Notes: generated from the sequence alone by a model not told the origin. Positions 17,821 through 26,934 are shown, counted from the first letter of the stretch. The stretch is DNA of 59,923 nucleotides from an uncultured Planctomycetota bacterium (GCA_900318195.1 ONJR01000132.1:1-59923); one strand, 5' to 3'. Program-made: numbers and translations.

Positions 17821-18918
17821 TTAAAAATCGAATAATCGCGTTGTTCCGACGTTGAACTCCGCGTCGTCGGCAACCTCGACGCCAATATGCCGAAGTCCCT
17901 TTGCCGTCAATCTCCGTCCTCGCGGCGTGCGTACTAGAAGCTCGCTACGCAAGAGATACGGCTCTACTTCGTCGACGAGCGAGTCGGGCGCTACGTTCAT
18001 CGTGTGCGCGACGGCCTCGACGCCAACTGGACCGCCTTGAAACACGCGCCAGATCGTTTCCAGGAATTTACGATCCTGTCCGTCGAGTCCCATTTCGTCG
18101 ACTCCTTGCATTTCAAGCGCGGCGCGCGCAACCTCAAGAGTTACGTCGCCGTTCGCAGTCGCGTCGGCGTAATCTCGCACCCAGCGCAAACGATTATTAG
18201 CCAACCTTGGCGTTCCGCGGCTACGCTTCGCAATTTCGATCGCCGCCTGATCGTCGAGCTTCGTCTTCAGTTTCTTCGCATTGCGGCGCACGATCTCCGC
18301 TAATTCGCCGACCGAGTAGAATTCCAAATGCTCGCGCATCTGAAAACGATCGCGCAACGGCGCTGAAATAAGTCCCGTGCGCGTCGTTGCGCCGATCAGA
18401 GTAAACGGCTTCAAAGGTATGTTGAGCGTTCGCGCGTTCACGCCTTCTCCTACGGCGATATCGATTCGAAAGTCCTCCATCGCAGGATAGAGAAACTCCT
18501 CGACCGTCTTTTGCATACGATGAATTTCATCGATAAAGAGAACGGAGCCCTCCTGCGCGTTCGTTAAATACGGCACAATATCCTTCGGCGCGCGCATTGT
18601 GGCGCCGTTCGCGATCTGAAAATCGACTCCCAGCTCGTGAGGAATGCACGTCGCAAAGGTTGTCTTACCGAGTCCGGGAGGTCCGTCGAAAAGAATGTGT
18701 CCTAATGTCTCGCCGCGTTTCTGAGCCGCTTTAACGGCGATCTCAATTCGCGCGTAGACCTCGCGCTGACCGACCATATCAAACATACGCGTCGGACGCA
18801 ATAGCGCGTCGTCGTCCTGACCGCCGCCAAAAGAATCGACGTAAGACGGCGCGCTAGGTTCGCGCGCGTCGGTCGAATCGCTCAACTCGTCGCCGCCAAA
18901 TTTGGTTTCTCTAACCAT
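17821..18918 (-). CDS. ruvB: Holliday junction helicase subunit RuvB
   Basis: AAA+ motor that drives branch migration with RuvA. The 365 residues include Walker [10 protein letters not shown] (79-87), Walker B FIDEIHR (Asp130, Glu131), the sensor segment [10 protein letters not shown], the sensor-2 RGTPRLANN and the C-terminal winged helix ending [14 protein letters not shown]. The first 40 residues are an acidic extension over E. coli RuvB. GGAG lies 6 nt before the ATG. ruvA ends 14 nt upstream, so they form an operon. Confidence 0.96.
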   Translation of the reverse strand: MVRETKFGGDELSDSTDAREPSAPSYVDSFGGGQDDDALLRPTRMFDMVGQREVYARIEIAVKAAQKRGETLGHILFDGPPGLGKTTFATCIPHELGVDFQIANGATMRAPKDIVPYLTNAQEGSVLFIDEIHRMQKTVEEFLYPAMEDFRIDIAVGEGVNARTLNIPLKPFTLIGATTRTGLISAPLRDRFQMREHLEFYSVGELAEIVRRNAKKLKTKLDDQAAIEIAKRSRGTPRLANNRLRWVRDYADATANGDVTLEVARAALEMQGVDEMGLDGQDRKFLETIWRVFQGGPVGVEAVAHTMNVAPDSLVDEVEPYLLRSELLVRTPRGRRLTAKGLRHIGVEVADDAEFNVGTTRLFDF

Positions 18919-18932
18919 ATCGCGCTCCAGAA

Positions 18933-19559
18933 CTATCGATTATCCCAAATCGCCTGCAAGATTTCGGAGGATTCCTTGAATTTCCGCTTGCTCTTTGCAA
19001 GCAGTTCGTCGATCAACTTGCGCGCCTCCGACTCGCTGTGTCCCAAGCCAATGAGCGCAAGATACGCCTCGTTCACAACGTCGGAAGGAAGCTCCGCGTC
19101 CGCAAGCGCGTCGCTAGGACGCGGCGTCATGAGCAACGCCTTCGAAACCTTGCGGCGTAGCTTTGCAACTATACGCTCCGCTGTGGCTGGTCCAATACCG
19201 GGCAAAGTCGCAAGCGCCTTGTGCTCCTGCTGCTCAATCATTTCGGCAATCTCGCGCACCGGTCGCACCATAGCGCGCAACGCCTTCTTCGTGCCGACCC
19301 CGTCGACGCTACAGAAGATCTCGAAGAACTCGCGTTCGACGTCGGTTAAAAATCCCAGTAGTCGCGGAACGAGACGACCTTGATTCGGCGCGCCGTCTAT
19401 ATACTCGAGCGTGTAAAGCGACACCGTCTTTTGCAGTTCGCTCTGCAATTGCCGACGCGTAAACTCCGGAATCAGCGTCTCGTACTGAAAAGGCGCCGCT
19501 TCAATAATCGCACGGTCGGCATAGAGCGCCACCAGCTTGCCTGTTATCTTGACTATCAT
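18933..19559 (-). CDS. ruvA: Holliday junction subunit RuvA
   Basis: Binds four-way junctions and loads RuvB. At 208 residues it shows the N-terminal OB fold ([18 protein letters not shown]), two helix-hairpin-helix motifs ([11 protein letters not shown] and [12 protein letters not shown]) and the flexible C-terminal domain III that contacts RuvB ([18 protein letters not shown]). The start codon at 19559 has only a weak AGAG upstream. The stop is 14 nt before ruvB. No ruvC is visible here. Confidence 0.95.
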   Translation of the reverse strand: MIVKITGKLVALYADRAIIEAAPFQYETLIPEFTRRQLQSELQKTVSLYTLEYIDGAPNQGRLVPRLLGFLTDVEREFFEIFCSVDGVGTKKALRAMVRPVREIAEMIEQQEHKALATLPGIGPATAERIVAKLRRKVSKALLMTPRPSDALADAELPSDVVNEAYLALIGLGHSESEARKLIDELLAKSKRKFKESSEILQAIWDNR

Positions 19560-19608
19560 ATGATTTCTCTGAGTACGTTAAAAGAAAATCGCGCGCGTCG
19601 CGTCAAGG

Positions 19609-20502
19609 CTACTCGGCGAGAAGACCCGCCGTAATGAGGGATCGACGCAGACGTTCCGTAAGCGCGGGCTCGAGTTCCGTCATAGGCAGACGCATTTCAC
19701 CGGAGTCGCGACCGAGCAGTTGCATTGCCCTCTTGACGGGAATAGGGTTCGTCGCAAGTGAAAGCGCCTCGCGACATAGCGGCAACATTTTGTAATGTAA
19801 GCGTCGCGCGTCGTCTAGACGTCCCTCGTTCATCGCGTCGCACAACGCTACGATCTCGGCAGTCGCAAAGTTGCCGACCACCGAGACGACTCCGCGCGCG
19901 CCAAGGGACATGAAAGGAAGAGTGAGACTGTCGTCACCAGATAGAACGGTCAAATCCGTCTCTGAAATAATTCGCGACGCCGCGTCCATCGAGCCGGAAG
20001 CTTCCTTCACCATAGTTATATTAGGGATCTCGGCTAGCCGAAAAATCGTTTCCGGCTCGATTCCCTTCGCGGTGCGTCCCGGCACGTTGTAAAGGCAGAT
20101 CGGAATACCAACAGAAGTCGCAATCTTGGCAAAATGCTGGTAGATTCCCTCCTGCGTCGGCTTATTGTAATACGGCGAAATCAGGAGCGCGCCGTCAGCG
20201 CCAGCCGTCTCCGCAAAACGCGTCAGTTCCAACGCCTCTACCGTATTATTGGAGCCCGTGCCAGCCAAGACCTTGGCGCGACCACGCGCGAATTTCACTA
20301 CGCTCGCGATCAATTCCCGTTGCTCGCTATGCGTGAGCGTCGGCGCCTCGCCGGTCGTACCGGCTGGCGACAAGACGCGCGCGCCGGACTCGATAAGACG
20401 ATCAACCTGCTCTTCAAGCCTGGCAAAATCCAACTTGCCGTCCTTGAACGGCGTTATCATTGCGACTGTTAAACCCGAAAACTCCTCGGCGCGCGTCTTC
20501 AT
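19609..20502 (-). CDS. dapA: 4-hydroxy-tetrahydrodipicolinate synthase DapA
   Basis: First step of the diaminopimelate and lysine branch: condenses pyruvate with aspartate semialdehyde. The 297-residue (beta/alpha)8 barrel shows GTTGE (48-52), PYYNKP (110-115), the active tyrosine in LYNVPGRT (Tyr138) and the Schiff-base lysine in MVKEASG (Lys166). The start is MKTRAEE at 20502, about 10 nt after AGG. The 35-codon upstream extension runs through a probable -10 region (20597) and is rejected. ruvA begins 49 nt downstream, so dapA-ruvA-ruvB-panC may share a transcript. Confidence 0.95.
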   Translation of the reverse strand: MKTRAEEFSGLTVAMITPFKDGKLDFARLEEQVDRLIESGARVLSPAGTTGEAPTLTHSEQRELIASVVKFARGRAKVLAGTGSNNTVEALELTRFAETAGADGALLISPYYNKPTQEGIYQHFAKIATSVGIPICLYNVPGRTAKGIEPETIFRLAEIPNITMVKEASGSMDAASRIISETDLTVLSGDDSLTLPFMSLGARGVVSVVGNFATAEIVALCDAMNEGRLDDARRLHYKMLPLCREALSLATNPIPVKRAMQLLGRDSGEMRLPMTELEPALTERLRRSLITAGLLAE

Positions 20503-20596
20503 AATACTACCTGCTCGCGATCTAAAACGTGTCCTTCGGTACGCAACGCACGAAAAACGCGCGGCGCACAACCCTCTTTGTACTATACTCCACGAC

Positions 20597-20602
20597 ATTA
20601 TA
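20597..20602 (-). promoter_or_regulatory. Possible -10 box of dapA
   Basis: TATAAT on the minus strand, giving a leader of about 88 nt. The -35 box is not clear. Confidence 0.4.
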
Positions 20603-20684
20603 TCCAACGCGCGAAAAAAAGGCGCCCCCCCGACGACAAGAATACTTGTTTTCGACTAATTTCCACGCGCGCAAGAAACAAAAA

Positions 20685-20707
20685 AGCTCGAGCTTGCAAC
20701 TCGAGCT
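20685..20707 (-). terminator. Terminator of tRNA-Leu
   Basis: AGCTCGAG (20685-20692) pairs with CTCGAGCT (20700-20707). On the minus strand it is followed by TTTTT. It lies 5 nt after the tRNA 3' end. Confidence 0.85.
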
Positions 20708-20712
20708 AACAG

Positions 20713-20796
20713 TACCGAACCTCGGACTCGAACCGAGACGCCCTCGCGGGCAATGGATTTTGAATCCATCGCGTCTGCCAATTCCGCCAGTCCGGC
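20713..20796 (-). tRNA. tRNA-Leu (CAA)
   Basis: The minus strand gives acceptor stem GCCGGAC (20790-20796) with GTTCGGT (two G-U pairs), a D arm GGCGGAATTGGCAGAC, an anticodon stem ATGGA/TCCAT with loop TTCAAAA (anticodon CAA), a long variable arm (class II), and T loop TTCGAGT. The discriminator is A. CCA is not encoded. Confidence 0.96.
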
Positions 20797-20807
20797 AACT
20801 GGTGTTG

Positions 20808-20835
20808 ATTCTACCGCGAACGCGAAAAAGTTCAA
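20808..20835 (-). promoter_or_regulatory. Promoter of tRNA-Leu
   Basis: The minus strand reads TTGAAC (20830-20835), a 16-nt spacer and TAGAAT (20808-20813), 11 nt before the tRNA 5' end. Confidence 0.7.
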
Positions 20836-20936
20836 GGGGCGCTTTTTGGAAAAAAGGGAAATCGTAACTCTGCGTGCGATTCACTGCGCATGAACCGATT
20901 GAGCACAGAGAAAAGGGAAATAAAAGTCGCGCGCCG

Positions 20937-20964
20937 TTGAAAAGCGTTCGCGTGTCATTATAAT
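20937..20964 (+). promoter_or_regulatory. Promoter of the TPR gene at 21067
   Basis: TTGAAA (20937-20942), a 16-nt spacer and TATAAT (20959-20964). The leader is about 95 nt. Confidence 0.75.
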
Positions 20965-21066
20965 AGTTGGTAAGAGCGTCGGTCGCAATGTCGGCGCGAT
21001 TCAATCGAGACGTTAGGCGCGTCGTCCTACCGTGCGACGCCGCTAAATAGACTGGAGACTCGTCCT

Positions 21067-22413
21067 ATGGGAGCAACGAACGAAATCTCGCCCGCAAAAC
21101 GCGCTAGGCTTCAGCAGTGTTTTGAATACGGCAATCAGAAAATGCAGATCGGCGATCACGACTACGCAACCGAAATGTTTGCGCAGTGCGTCTGCGGCGA
21201 TCCTAGCAATATTCTCTATATGCAGTCTTTTATCGCAAATCTGCGCGTAAAATATAAAAACAAGCGCAAAAAGTCGACTTTCGGCTTCATGAAGAAGGCG
21301 AAATCCTCGATCGGTAAGAATACGAAAGATCTCGAAACGACGATTAAAGAAGGCGTCGAAAAATTGAAGAAGGATCCGTGGGACGAGCAAGCGTTTGTTT
21401 CTATGGCGACAGCGTGCCTCGACGAAGGGTTCGACGACGCCGGACTCGCCTATCTCAAACTCGCGATCGACAGCGCGCCAGACGACGTTGAAATCAACCG
21501 GTACGCCGCGCTCGAACTAGGTCAACGCGAACAATACGAGAACGCCATCGCATGCTGGGAACGCGTCCTCAAAATTAATCCGAACGACGTCGAAGCCGGC
21601 AAAATGATAAGCGACCTCATGCTTGAGCGGACAATCAATCGAGTTAAAGCCGCGCCGCGCGGCGAAAAGGAGGACGTGGAAGAAGAGCAAGCGGAAGTAC
21701 TGTCCGTTGAGGATCAATGCGAAAAACGCCTTCGCAAGAATCCAAACGATCGCGAAGCATACGTTGAGCTCGTCGATCATTTCTTCCAAAAGGGCAACCT
21801 ACGCAAAACAGAGGACGCGTGCAAGCGCGCGTTAAAAGTCTTCCCTGAGGACGATCTCTTCCAGCCGAAATTACTCGAAGTACAACGAGCGCGCGCTTCT
21901 GAGGAGATGAAGCGACTCAAGGAAGCTTACCAGAAAGATCCTTCCGACGCGACAAAAGAAAAATTTGCCGCGCAGAAAAAAGTATACGACCAGAAGCGCT
22001 ACGAGTACATCCAATATCGCCTCAAGAAATCGCCGAACGAATCGGGACTGCATATGGAGCTTGGAATGTTCTATATGGAGCGTCATGAATTCAAGGAAGC
22101 GATCGCCGAGCTTCAGAAAGCGAAAGTCGACGAGGGTATCGCTGGACAATGCCTGCTTGCGCTGGCGGAGTGTTTCCAGCATATCAAGCAGTATACGCTA
22201 GCGGCGATGCACTACGACCAGGCGATTGCAAAACTCGATCAGCAGAGCGAGATGATCAAACGCGCGCTCTACAACGGGGCGCGACTCGCGCTCGGGCTCA
22301 ACAATGTGCAGAAGGCAAACGAGTTTGCACAGAAACTCGCGGCGATCGATTTCTCCTATAAAGACGTCGGCTCGCTACTCGATAAGATCGCTAGCAAGTT
22401 GCGAGGCGGCTAA
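21067..22413 (+). CDS. TPR-repeat protein
   Basis: A 448-residue cytoplasmic protein with no signal peptide. Several tetratricopeptide repeats occur: about 10-60, 95-190 (QREQYENAIACWERVLKIN) and 240-430 (MERHEFKEAIAELQKA; QYTLAAMHYDQAIAKL). A basic stretch near 60-80 (KNKRKKSTF) and two lysine- and glutamate-rich helices separate them. TPR arrays bind other proteins; no partner can be named. The start at 21067 follows a strong promoter. The ribosome site is weak (GGAGA, 13 nt upstream). Confidence 0.8.
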   Translation: MGATNEISPAKRARLQQCFEYGNQKMQIGDHDYATEMFAQCVCGDPSNILYMQSFIANLRVKYKNKRKKSTFGFMKKAKSSIGKNTKDLETTIKEGVEKLKKDPWDEQAFVSMATACLDEGFDDAGLAYLKLAIDSAPDDVEINRYAALELGQREQYENAIACWERVLKINPNDVEAGKMISDLMLERTINRVKAAPRGEKEDVEEEQAEVLSVEDQCEKRLRKNPNDREAYVELVDHFFQKGNLRKTEDACKRALKVFPEDDLFQPKLLEVQRARASEEMKRLKEAYQKDPSDATKEKFAAQKKVYDQKRYEYIQYRLKKSPNESGLHMELGMFYMERHEFKEAIAELQKAKVDEGIAGQCLLALAECFQHIKQYTLAAMHYDQAIAKLDQQSEMIKRALYNGARLALGLNNVQKANEFAQKLAAIDFSYKDVGSLLDKIASKLRGG

Positions 22414-22764
22414 ACGTATGGCGCGCGACTATGCGCGGTGATTTTTCCTTAAGAAAACCGTCGGGACTACTAGACAAAACAAAAATTTCGTGCATAATGG
22501 ATCGCGAAAATTTTGTGTCGCGATTTCGGTCGTCGCACAGGTTTGGGAACGCCAACGCGCTAACGCAAGAGAGTCGGCGCGGCGGTGTGACCCGAGGGAG
22601 TCTGGAATCCGCCGATCCGCGTTGTTGCGCGCTGTCGGGTTCGTTGCGCGAGCGCGCGACGATCTTTCGTCTCCCGGGCGTCGAGTCGTCGCGTAGGTTG
22701 TCGCGGTTCCAATTTGACTCGACGCGCCGTCATGAAAAATTTGTATAGATAGAGTTAGACAGAT
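22414..22764 (+). ncRNA. Structured leader RNA upstream of rpsT
   Basis: A stretch of 351 nt with a promoter at its start and no convincing gene. Perfect stems are 22624-22633 with 22651-22660 (10 bp, one G-U) and 22678-22687 with 22716-22725 (10 bp); GGCGG (22581) can pair with CCGCC (22609). The last 39 nt before rpsT are A/T-rich and lack a strong ribosome site. Ribosomal protein S20 is known to regulate its own translation in E. coli, so an S20-binding leader is plausible; an independent small RNA is the other option. Confidence 0.45.
22471..22498 (+). promoter_or_regulatory. Promoter of rpsT
   Basis: TAGACA (22471-22476), a 16-nt spacer and CATAAT (22493-22498). Transcription would begin near 22505, giving a leader of about 260 nt. 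Confidence 0.55.
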
Positions 22765-23046
22765 ATGCCAAACATTCAAAGCGCTAAAAAACGTCAACGT
22801 CAAAACGTCGCGCGTCGCGAATACAATCGCGCGGCTCGCTCGGTCGTCCGCAATCGCATTAAGAAGCTTCTGAAGCAACTCCGCGCCGGTGAAATTGAAG
22901 CGGCTCAAGAGCAGTTCCGTAGCGTCTGCAGCGCGCTGGATCGCGCCGCCGCCAAAGGATTGTGGCACAAGAACAACACGTCTCGTAAAAAGTCTCGCCT
23001 TTCCAAGCTCATTCTGAAGTGCAAGAATGCGCAGACGAACGCGTAA
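22765..23046 (+). CDS. rpsT: 30S ribosomal protein S20
   Basis: A 93-residue, strongly basic, all-helical protein. It begins MPNIQSAKKRQRQN and ends HKNNTSRKKSRLSKLI, the hallmarks of bS20, which binds the 5' domain of 16S rRNA. The length is typical. It has its own promoter, a long leader and a strong terminator, so it is probably monocistronic, as in many bacteria. Confidence 0.97.
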   Translation: MPNIQSAKKRQRQNVARREYNRAARSVVRNRIKKLLKQLRAGEIEAAQEQFRSVCSALDRAAAKGLWHKNNTSRKKSRLSKLILKCKNAQTNA

Positions 23047-23080
23047 ACTACGGCGCTACGTCGTTGACGCACGCTAATAT

Positions 23081-23129
23081 GACCGTCTTTCGACGAGCGC
23101 AAACGCGTACGTTGAAAGACGGTCTTTTT
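23081..23129 (+). terminator. Terminator of rpsT
   Basis: A 15-bp stem (23081-23095 with 23110-23124, one G-U pair) is followed by TTTTT. Confidence 0.92.
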
Positions 23130-23214
23130 GCACGATTCGATTTTCGAGTCGTCGCGCAACAGTCAGATTACATCAGAATATTATTCGCTTCGAGAAAGAG
23201 GGAGCGTTCGCGTC

Positions 23215-24285
23215 ATGAAGGTTCTACTTTCGCAACTGGCAGAGTTAACGCAAGGCGATCTTGTCGGCGATCCCAACTGCGTTATCGAAAAGACGTCGCC
23301 GTTGCACACTGCCGACTCTCGATCGATTACTTTTGCCGAAAAACCCGAAAAACTCGACTGGAACTTCGCAACGAACGCGCGCGCCGTAGTACTGCCGCGT
23401 AGCTACGAAATCAGGTTGCCGGAACGCTTTGCTATCCTCAAAGTCGACGACGTTAAGACTGCGTTTGAAGCGATCGCCGCGCTCTTTCATCCGAAGCGCG
23501 CGCTCTCGCATTCTGGAGTGTCCGACCGCGCATACGTCGCCGCGTCTGCTACGCTTGGCGCCAACGTCTCGATCGCTCCCTTCGCGTCGATCGGCGACGA
23601 CGTCGTTATTGGCGACGGCGCCGTTCTTCATAGCGGCGTGACGATTATGCCGGGAGCTTCGATCGGGGCGAACACCGTCGTCTTTCCGAACGTCGTCGTT
23701 TACGAAAATTGTTCGATCGGCGCGAACTGCATTTTGCACGCTAATTGTGTTATTGGCGCGTACGGCTTCGGGTACGATTCTTCAAGCGGCGAGCACATTC
23801 TTGCGGCGCAGTACGGTTCGGTCGTGATAGAGGACAACGTTGAAATAGGCGCGTGCGCAACGATCGATCGCGGCGCGTACGACGCAACGCTCATCGGCGA
23901 AGGAACGAAAATCGACAATCACGTCATGATAGCGCACAACTGCAAGATAGGTAAACGGAATCTTCTTTGCGCAAGCGTTGGAATAGCCGGCAGCGTAACG
24001 ACTGGCGACTACGTCGTTATGGCTGGTAGGGTCGGCGTGAGAGATCACTTGCAAATTGGTTCCGGCGCGACGCTCGGCGCTATGGCGGGCGTTATGACGA
24101 ACGTTCCATCGGGCGCGCGTATCGTCGGCATCCCGGCGACGCCGGAAAAAGAACAGATGCGTAAACAAGTTGCGCTCGCCAAGCTCCCGGAGACGCAGAA
24201 GGAAGTTCGAGCGCTGAAAAAAGAGTTGGAACAAGCGCTCGCGCGACTCGACGCGCTAGAAGGCAAGAGCGGCGACGAACGTTAG
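23215..24285 (+). CDS. lpxD: UDP-3-O-acyl-glucosamine N-acyltransferase LpxD
   Basis: Third step of lipid A synthesis: adds the second 3-hydroxyacyl chain. The 356-residue protein has the N-terminal uridine-binding domain (about 1-100), then a left-handed beta-helix of hexapeptide repeats (about 105-310; GDDVVIGDGAVLHSGV and following) with the catalytic histidine region DNHVMIAHNCKIG, and a C-terminal helix. The start MKVLLS at 23215 has GGGAG 10 nt upstream. lpxI follows after 22 nt, so these form a lipid A operon and the organism probably makes lipopolysaccharide. Confidence 0.95.
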   Translation: MKVLLSQLAELTQGDLVGDPNCVIEKTSPLHTADSRSITFAEKPEKLDWNFATNARAVVLPRSYEIRLPERFAILKVDDVKTAFEAIAALFHPKRALSHSGVSDRAYVAASATLGANVSIAPFASIGDDVVIGDGAVLHSGVTIMPGASIGANTVVFPNVVVYENCSIGANCILHANCVIGAYGFGYDSSSGEHILAAQYGSVVIEDNVEIGACATIDRGAYDATLIGEGTKIDNHVMIAHNCKIGKRNLLCASVGIAGSVTTGDYVVMAGRVGVRDHLQIGSGATLGAMAGVMTNVPSGARIVGIPATPEKEQMRKQVALAKLPETQKEVRALKKELEQALARLDALEGKSGDER

Positions 24286-24307
24286 CGAAATGAATCGAGA
24301 GGCGCCT

Positions 24308-25258
24308 ATGACCCTATCCCTTGCCGAGATTAAACGCGTCGGACTCATCGCTGGTTGGGGCAACTACCCCGTTACGCTTGCGCGCGCGCTGAAGGCGTCG
24401 GGTCGTGAAGTCGTCTGTTTGGGCGTACGCGATCACGCGGATCCCGTATTATCCGAGATTTGCGACGTTTTTGCCTGGGGTGGAATGGGCAAGTTCGGGT
24501 GGGCGACAAAATTCTTTCAGAAGCACGACGTGCATTACGCAACGCTCGCAGGCAAGATCCACAAGATTCGGCTATTCGATCCCGCGTTCATCTGGCGTCA
24601 GGCGCCGGATTTCTATACGATCCGTTTTTTTGCGGATCACTTCCTTCGTCGTCGCCGCGATTGCAAAGACGACTCGTTGCTCACAACGGTCGTTCGCGCG
24701 TTTGAGAATCGCGGCGTCATTATGTTGCCAGGCACTGATTTTGCACCGGAGTTACTCGTGCGTCGACAACTTTTAACGAAACGCGCGCCGACGTCCGCGC
24801 AATGGCTCGACGTCTTTTTCGGGTGGAAACTCGCGCGCGAAATGGGACGGTTAGACGTCGGACAGAGCGTTAGCGTTAAGAATCGCGCCACATTAGCGGT
24901 CGAAGCGATCGAAGGTACGGACGAGGCGATTCGCCGCGCGGGCGAGCTGTGTAAGAGCAAGGGTTTCGTCGTCGTTAAGGTCGCGAAGCCGAATCAAGAT
25001 ATGCGATTCGACGTTCCGACCGTTGGAATCGGCACGTTGCGCGCAATGTACGAGTCGGGAGCGGTTGTGCTCGCGATCGAAGCGAAGAAGACTTTACTCA
25101 TCGATCCGGAAGAAGCGATCGACTACGCCGATCGACATGGGATCGCGATCATTGCGCTCATCGAAGAGGACGTCGACAATCCGGCGACGGAAAAGGTCTT
25201 TTCCGCGCGCGCGCATGAGCTCGCGCCCGCGTACGGCGCCGTCGCTCAACAAGACTGA
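24308..25258 (+). CDS. lpxI: UDP-2,3-diacylglucosamine pyrophosphatase LpxI
   Basis: Hydrolyses UDP-diacylglucosamine to lipid X, the non-homologous alternative to LpxH. At 316 residues it matches the DUF1009/LpxI family: VGLIAGWGNYPV at the N-terminus, the CDVFAWGGMGKFG segment, the FFADHFLRRRRDCKDDSLL block, and the C-terminal GFVVVKVAKPNQDMRFDVPTVG with the conserved KP(N/G)QDxRFD motif. The start at 24308 is set by GAGAGG 5 nt upstream, not the ATG at 24290. It is the second gene of the lpxD operon. Confidence 0.93.
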   Translation: MTLSLAEIKRVGLIAGWGNYPVTLARALKASGREVVCLGVRDHADPVLSEICDVFAWGGMGKFGWATKFFQKHDVHYATLAGKIHKIRLFDPAFIWRQAPDFYTIRFFADHFLRRRRDCKDDSLLTTVVRAFENRGVIMLPGTDFAPELLVRRQLLTKRAPTSAQWLDVFFGWKLAREMGRLDVGQSVSVKNRATLAVEAIEGTDEAIRRAGELCKSKGFVVVKVAKPNQDMRFDVPTVGIGTLRAMYESGAVVLAIEAKKTLLIDPEEAIDYADRHGIAIIALIEEDVDNPATEKVFSARAHELAPAYGAVAQQD

Positions 25259-25272
25259 ACGCTATATTTCAC

Positions 25273-25298
25273 GCGCGTCGAGGAGGCGCGCTTTTTTT
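25273..25298 (+). terminator. Terminator of the lpxD-lpxI operon
   Basis: GCGCG (25273-25277) pairs with CGCGC (25287-25291), followed by seven T. Confidence 0.75.
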
Positions 25299-25322
25299 AT
25301 CCGCTATGTTTTGAGGTCAGCT

Positions 25323-26222
25323 ATGAAACATCTGCAACGTTTAACGCTCGCGTTACTCCTAACGTTATGCGCCGCGACGCAAATCTATGCGTTCGACACG
25401 ATCAATTTGTGGCCGTCGACTCCGCCGGGAGACAAAGCCGAGTCGTACCAGGACAAGGGCGGCTCCTACTACACGCCGCGAATGGAATACTGGCGTCCGG
25501 CAAATCAGACGAGCGACGCCTGTCTCATTATTTGCTGCGGAGGAAGCTATATGGGCGTCGCATACGAAGTCGAAGGAATTATGCCGCGCGATTTCTTCGT
25601 TGAACACGGCGTTACCGTCGTGATGCTATGGTACCGCACGCCAAGACGTCCTGGAATTGCAAAGCACTACGCCGCATGGCAAGACGTGCAACGAGCAATT
25701 CGCATTGTGCGCGCTCACGCTGATGAATGGAAGATCAATCCCGATAAGATTGGCGTTATGGGATTCTCCGCAGGAGGACACCTCACTCTCATGGCGGCGA
25801 CCTCAAGTTCCGTACAAACCTACGAGCCCGTCGACGAAATCGATAAACTACCGTGTAATATTAACTTCGCAATACCCGTCTACCCCGCGTACGCGCTAAC
25901 CGACGGCGTCGACTCGCCCAATACCGAACGCGGAAACGACGCTCAACTAGTTGAAGACTTCAAATTCGACGACAAAACGCCGCCTATGTGCTTTATCCAC
26001 GGCGACGGCGATGGATATTCGCCTATGGCTTCTGTCATGGTCTACCGTCAGCTACGAAAAATGAACATTCCCGCTGAAATGCATATCTACGCGTTCGCTA
26101 ATCACGCCTTCTTTAATTGCGGACCCGAAGCGCCTATTCGGAAATACCCGCAACGCGTCTTAGAATGGATGCAAACGCTCGGAATTCTAGAAACGCCTGA
26201 AAATGCAAAGGTCGAACGTTAG
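25323..26222 (+). CDS. Secreted alpha/beta hydrolase (esterase-like)
   Basis: A 299-residue exported protein with a Sec signal (1-23, cut after YA). The alpha/beta-hydrolase core has an oxyanion segment (IICCGGSYMGVA), the nucleophile Ser149 in GFSAGG, an acid in HGDGDGYSP and a His in FANHAFF. The pattern is that of the BD-FAE-like acetyl or feruloyl esterases acting on xylan side chains and related planctomycete lipases. The substrate is unknown. GAGG lies 6 nt before the ATG. It sits between two terminators. Confidence 0.85.
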   Translation: MKHLQRLTLALLLTLCAATQIYAFDTINLWPSTPPGDKAESYQDKGGSYYTPRMEYWRPANQTSDACLIICCGGSYMGVAYEVEGIMPRDFFVEHGVTVVMLWYRTPRRPGIAKHYAAWQDVQRAIRIVRAHADEWKINPDKIGVMGFSAGGHLTLMAATSSSVQTYEPVDEIDKLPCNINFAIPVYPAYALTDGVDSPNTERGNDAQLVEDFKFDDKTPPMCFIHGDGDGYSPMASVMVYRQLRKMNIPAEMHIYAFANHAFFNCGPEAPIRKYPQRVLEWMQTLGILETPENAKVER

Positions 26223-26247
26223 TTCGGCTCGCTTAGACTAAAAAGAG

Positions 26248-26285
26248 AAGCGCCGCTTAGAGGATTTAACTTCTAAACGGCGCTT
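26248..26285 (+). terminator. Terminator of the esterase gene
   Basis: AAGCGCCG (26248-26255) pairs with CGGCGCTT (26278-26285), extended by TTAGA/TCTAA after one mismatch. No U tract. Confidence 0.6.
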
Positions 26286-26354
26286 GTCGCTAGCGATCGT
26301 CAGACGATGAGTTTGACTCGTTACCGGTATAGTGAAAGAGTTTGCGTTTCAGCT

Positions 26355-26897
26355 TTACGCTTCTGGCAAGCGGGCGCGCGTTTCGGAAATGTATTGATCT
26401 AACCGATCTTCTTTAATAGCGTCTCTCACTTCCATTAGGACGCGTCCTAACATATTATTCCCCTTGCCGTCCGCCCCATACCCCCAGTAATCGTCTGTTA
26501 TTGCTTTTTCGACGATTAACGCTTCGCCCGTTCTTAACAGGGCTTCCTTCATTTCCTCATGTTGACGAGCTTTATAAGCTACCGCTACTCGCATAGCGTC
26601 ATCCTTGTTTCCTTTCCAATCCGGTCTCCTAGGAATGGATTTATCTCGACCAAGTTTAGCGGCTTCGACCGGGCTTTTCTTAGTTAAGATTCTATTAAAG
26701 GCTCGCTGTGAAGCAACGTCGTCGACGCCTCTAAATTTCCAGCTTTGATAATAATGCTCCGTAGTGAACCAAGTATGACCGTCAATTTCAACTGGCGTAT
26801 GGGCAAAGTTGGAAAAGACGCCATACTCGTCGCCAATTTTATAAAAGCCGATCGCGCCTGAAGGCAATGTCGGTTCTTCTAGAAATTCAGTTTCCAT
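26355..26897 (-). CDS. NADAR family protein (YbiA-like N-glycosidase fold)
   Basis: A 180-residue protein filling the NADAR domain: FSNF (28-31), the TTEHYYQSWKF motif with Glu47 and Lys54, and the C-terminal DDYWGYGADGKGNNMLG (Trp138, Asn147-148). Known members include YbiA-type enzymes that cleave riboflavin intermediates, and others that remove ADP-ribose from guanine bases of DNA and act as antitoxins to DarT-like toxins. The start is METEFL at 26897, with GGAGG 5 nt upstream. It lies 98 nt downstream of the TPR-HNH nuclease gene on the same strand. There is no DarT domain nearby. Confidence 0.88.
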   Translation of the reverse strand: METEFLEEPTLPSGAIGFYKIGDEYGVFSNFAHTPVEIDGHTWFTTEHYYQSWKFRGVDDVASQRAFNRILTKKSPVEAAKLGRDKSIPRRPDWKGNKDDAMRVAVAYKARQHEEMKEALLRTGEALIVEKAITDDYWGYGADGKGNNMLGRVLMEVRDAIKEDRLDQYISETRARLPEA

Positions 26898-26934
26898 TGT
26901 GTCCTCCGTCATAGAGTGATTTATTCAGAAGTCA

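Noticed and set aside
20522..21004. 160-codon frame across the tRNA-Leu gene
   Set aside because: It spans a tRNA, its promoter and its terminator and has no protein signature.
23245..23739. 164-codon frame opposite lpxD
   Set aside because: Complement of the hexapeptide-repeat region; no independent evidence.
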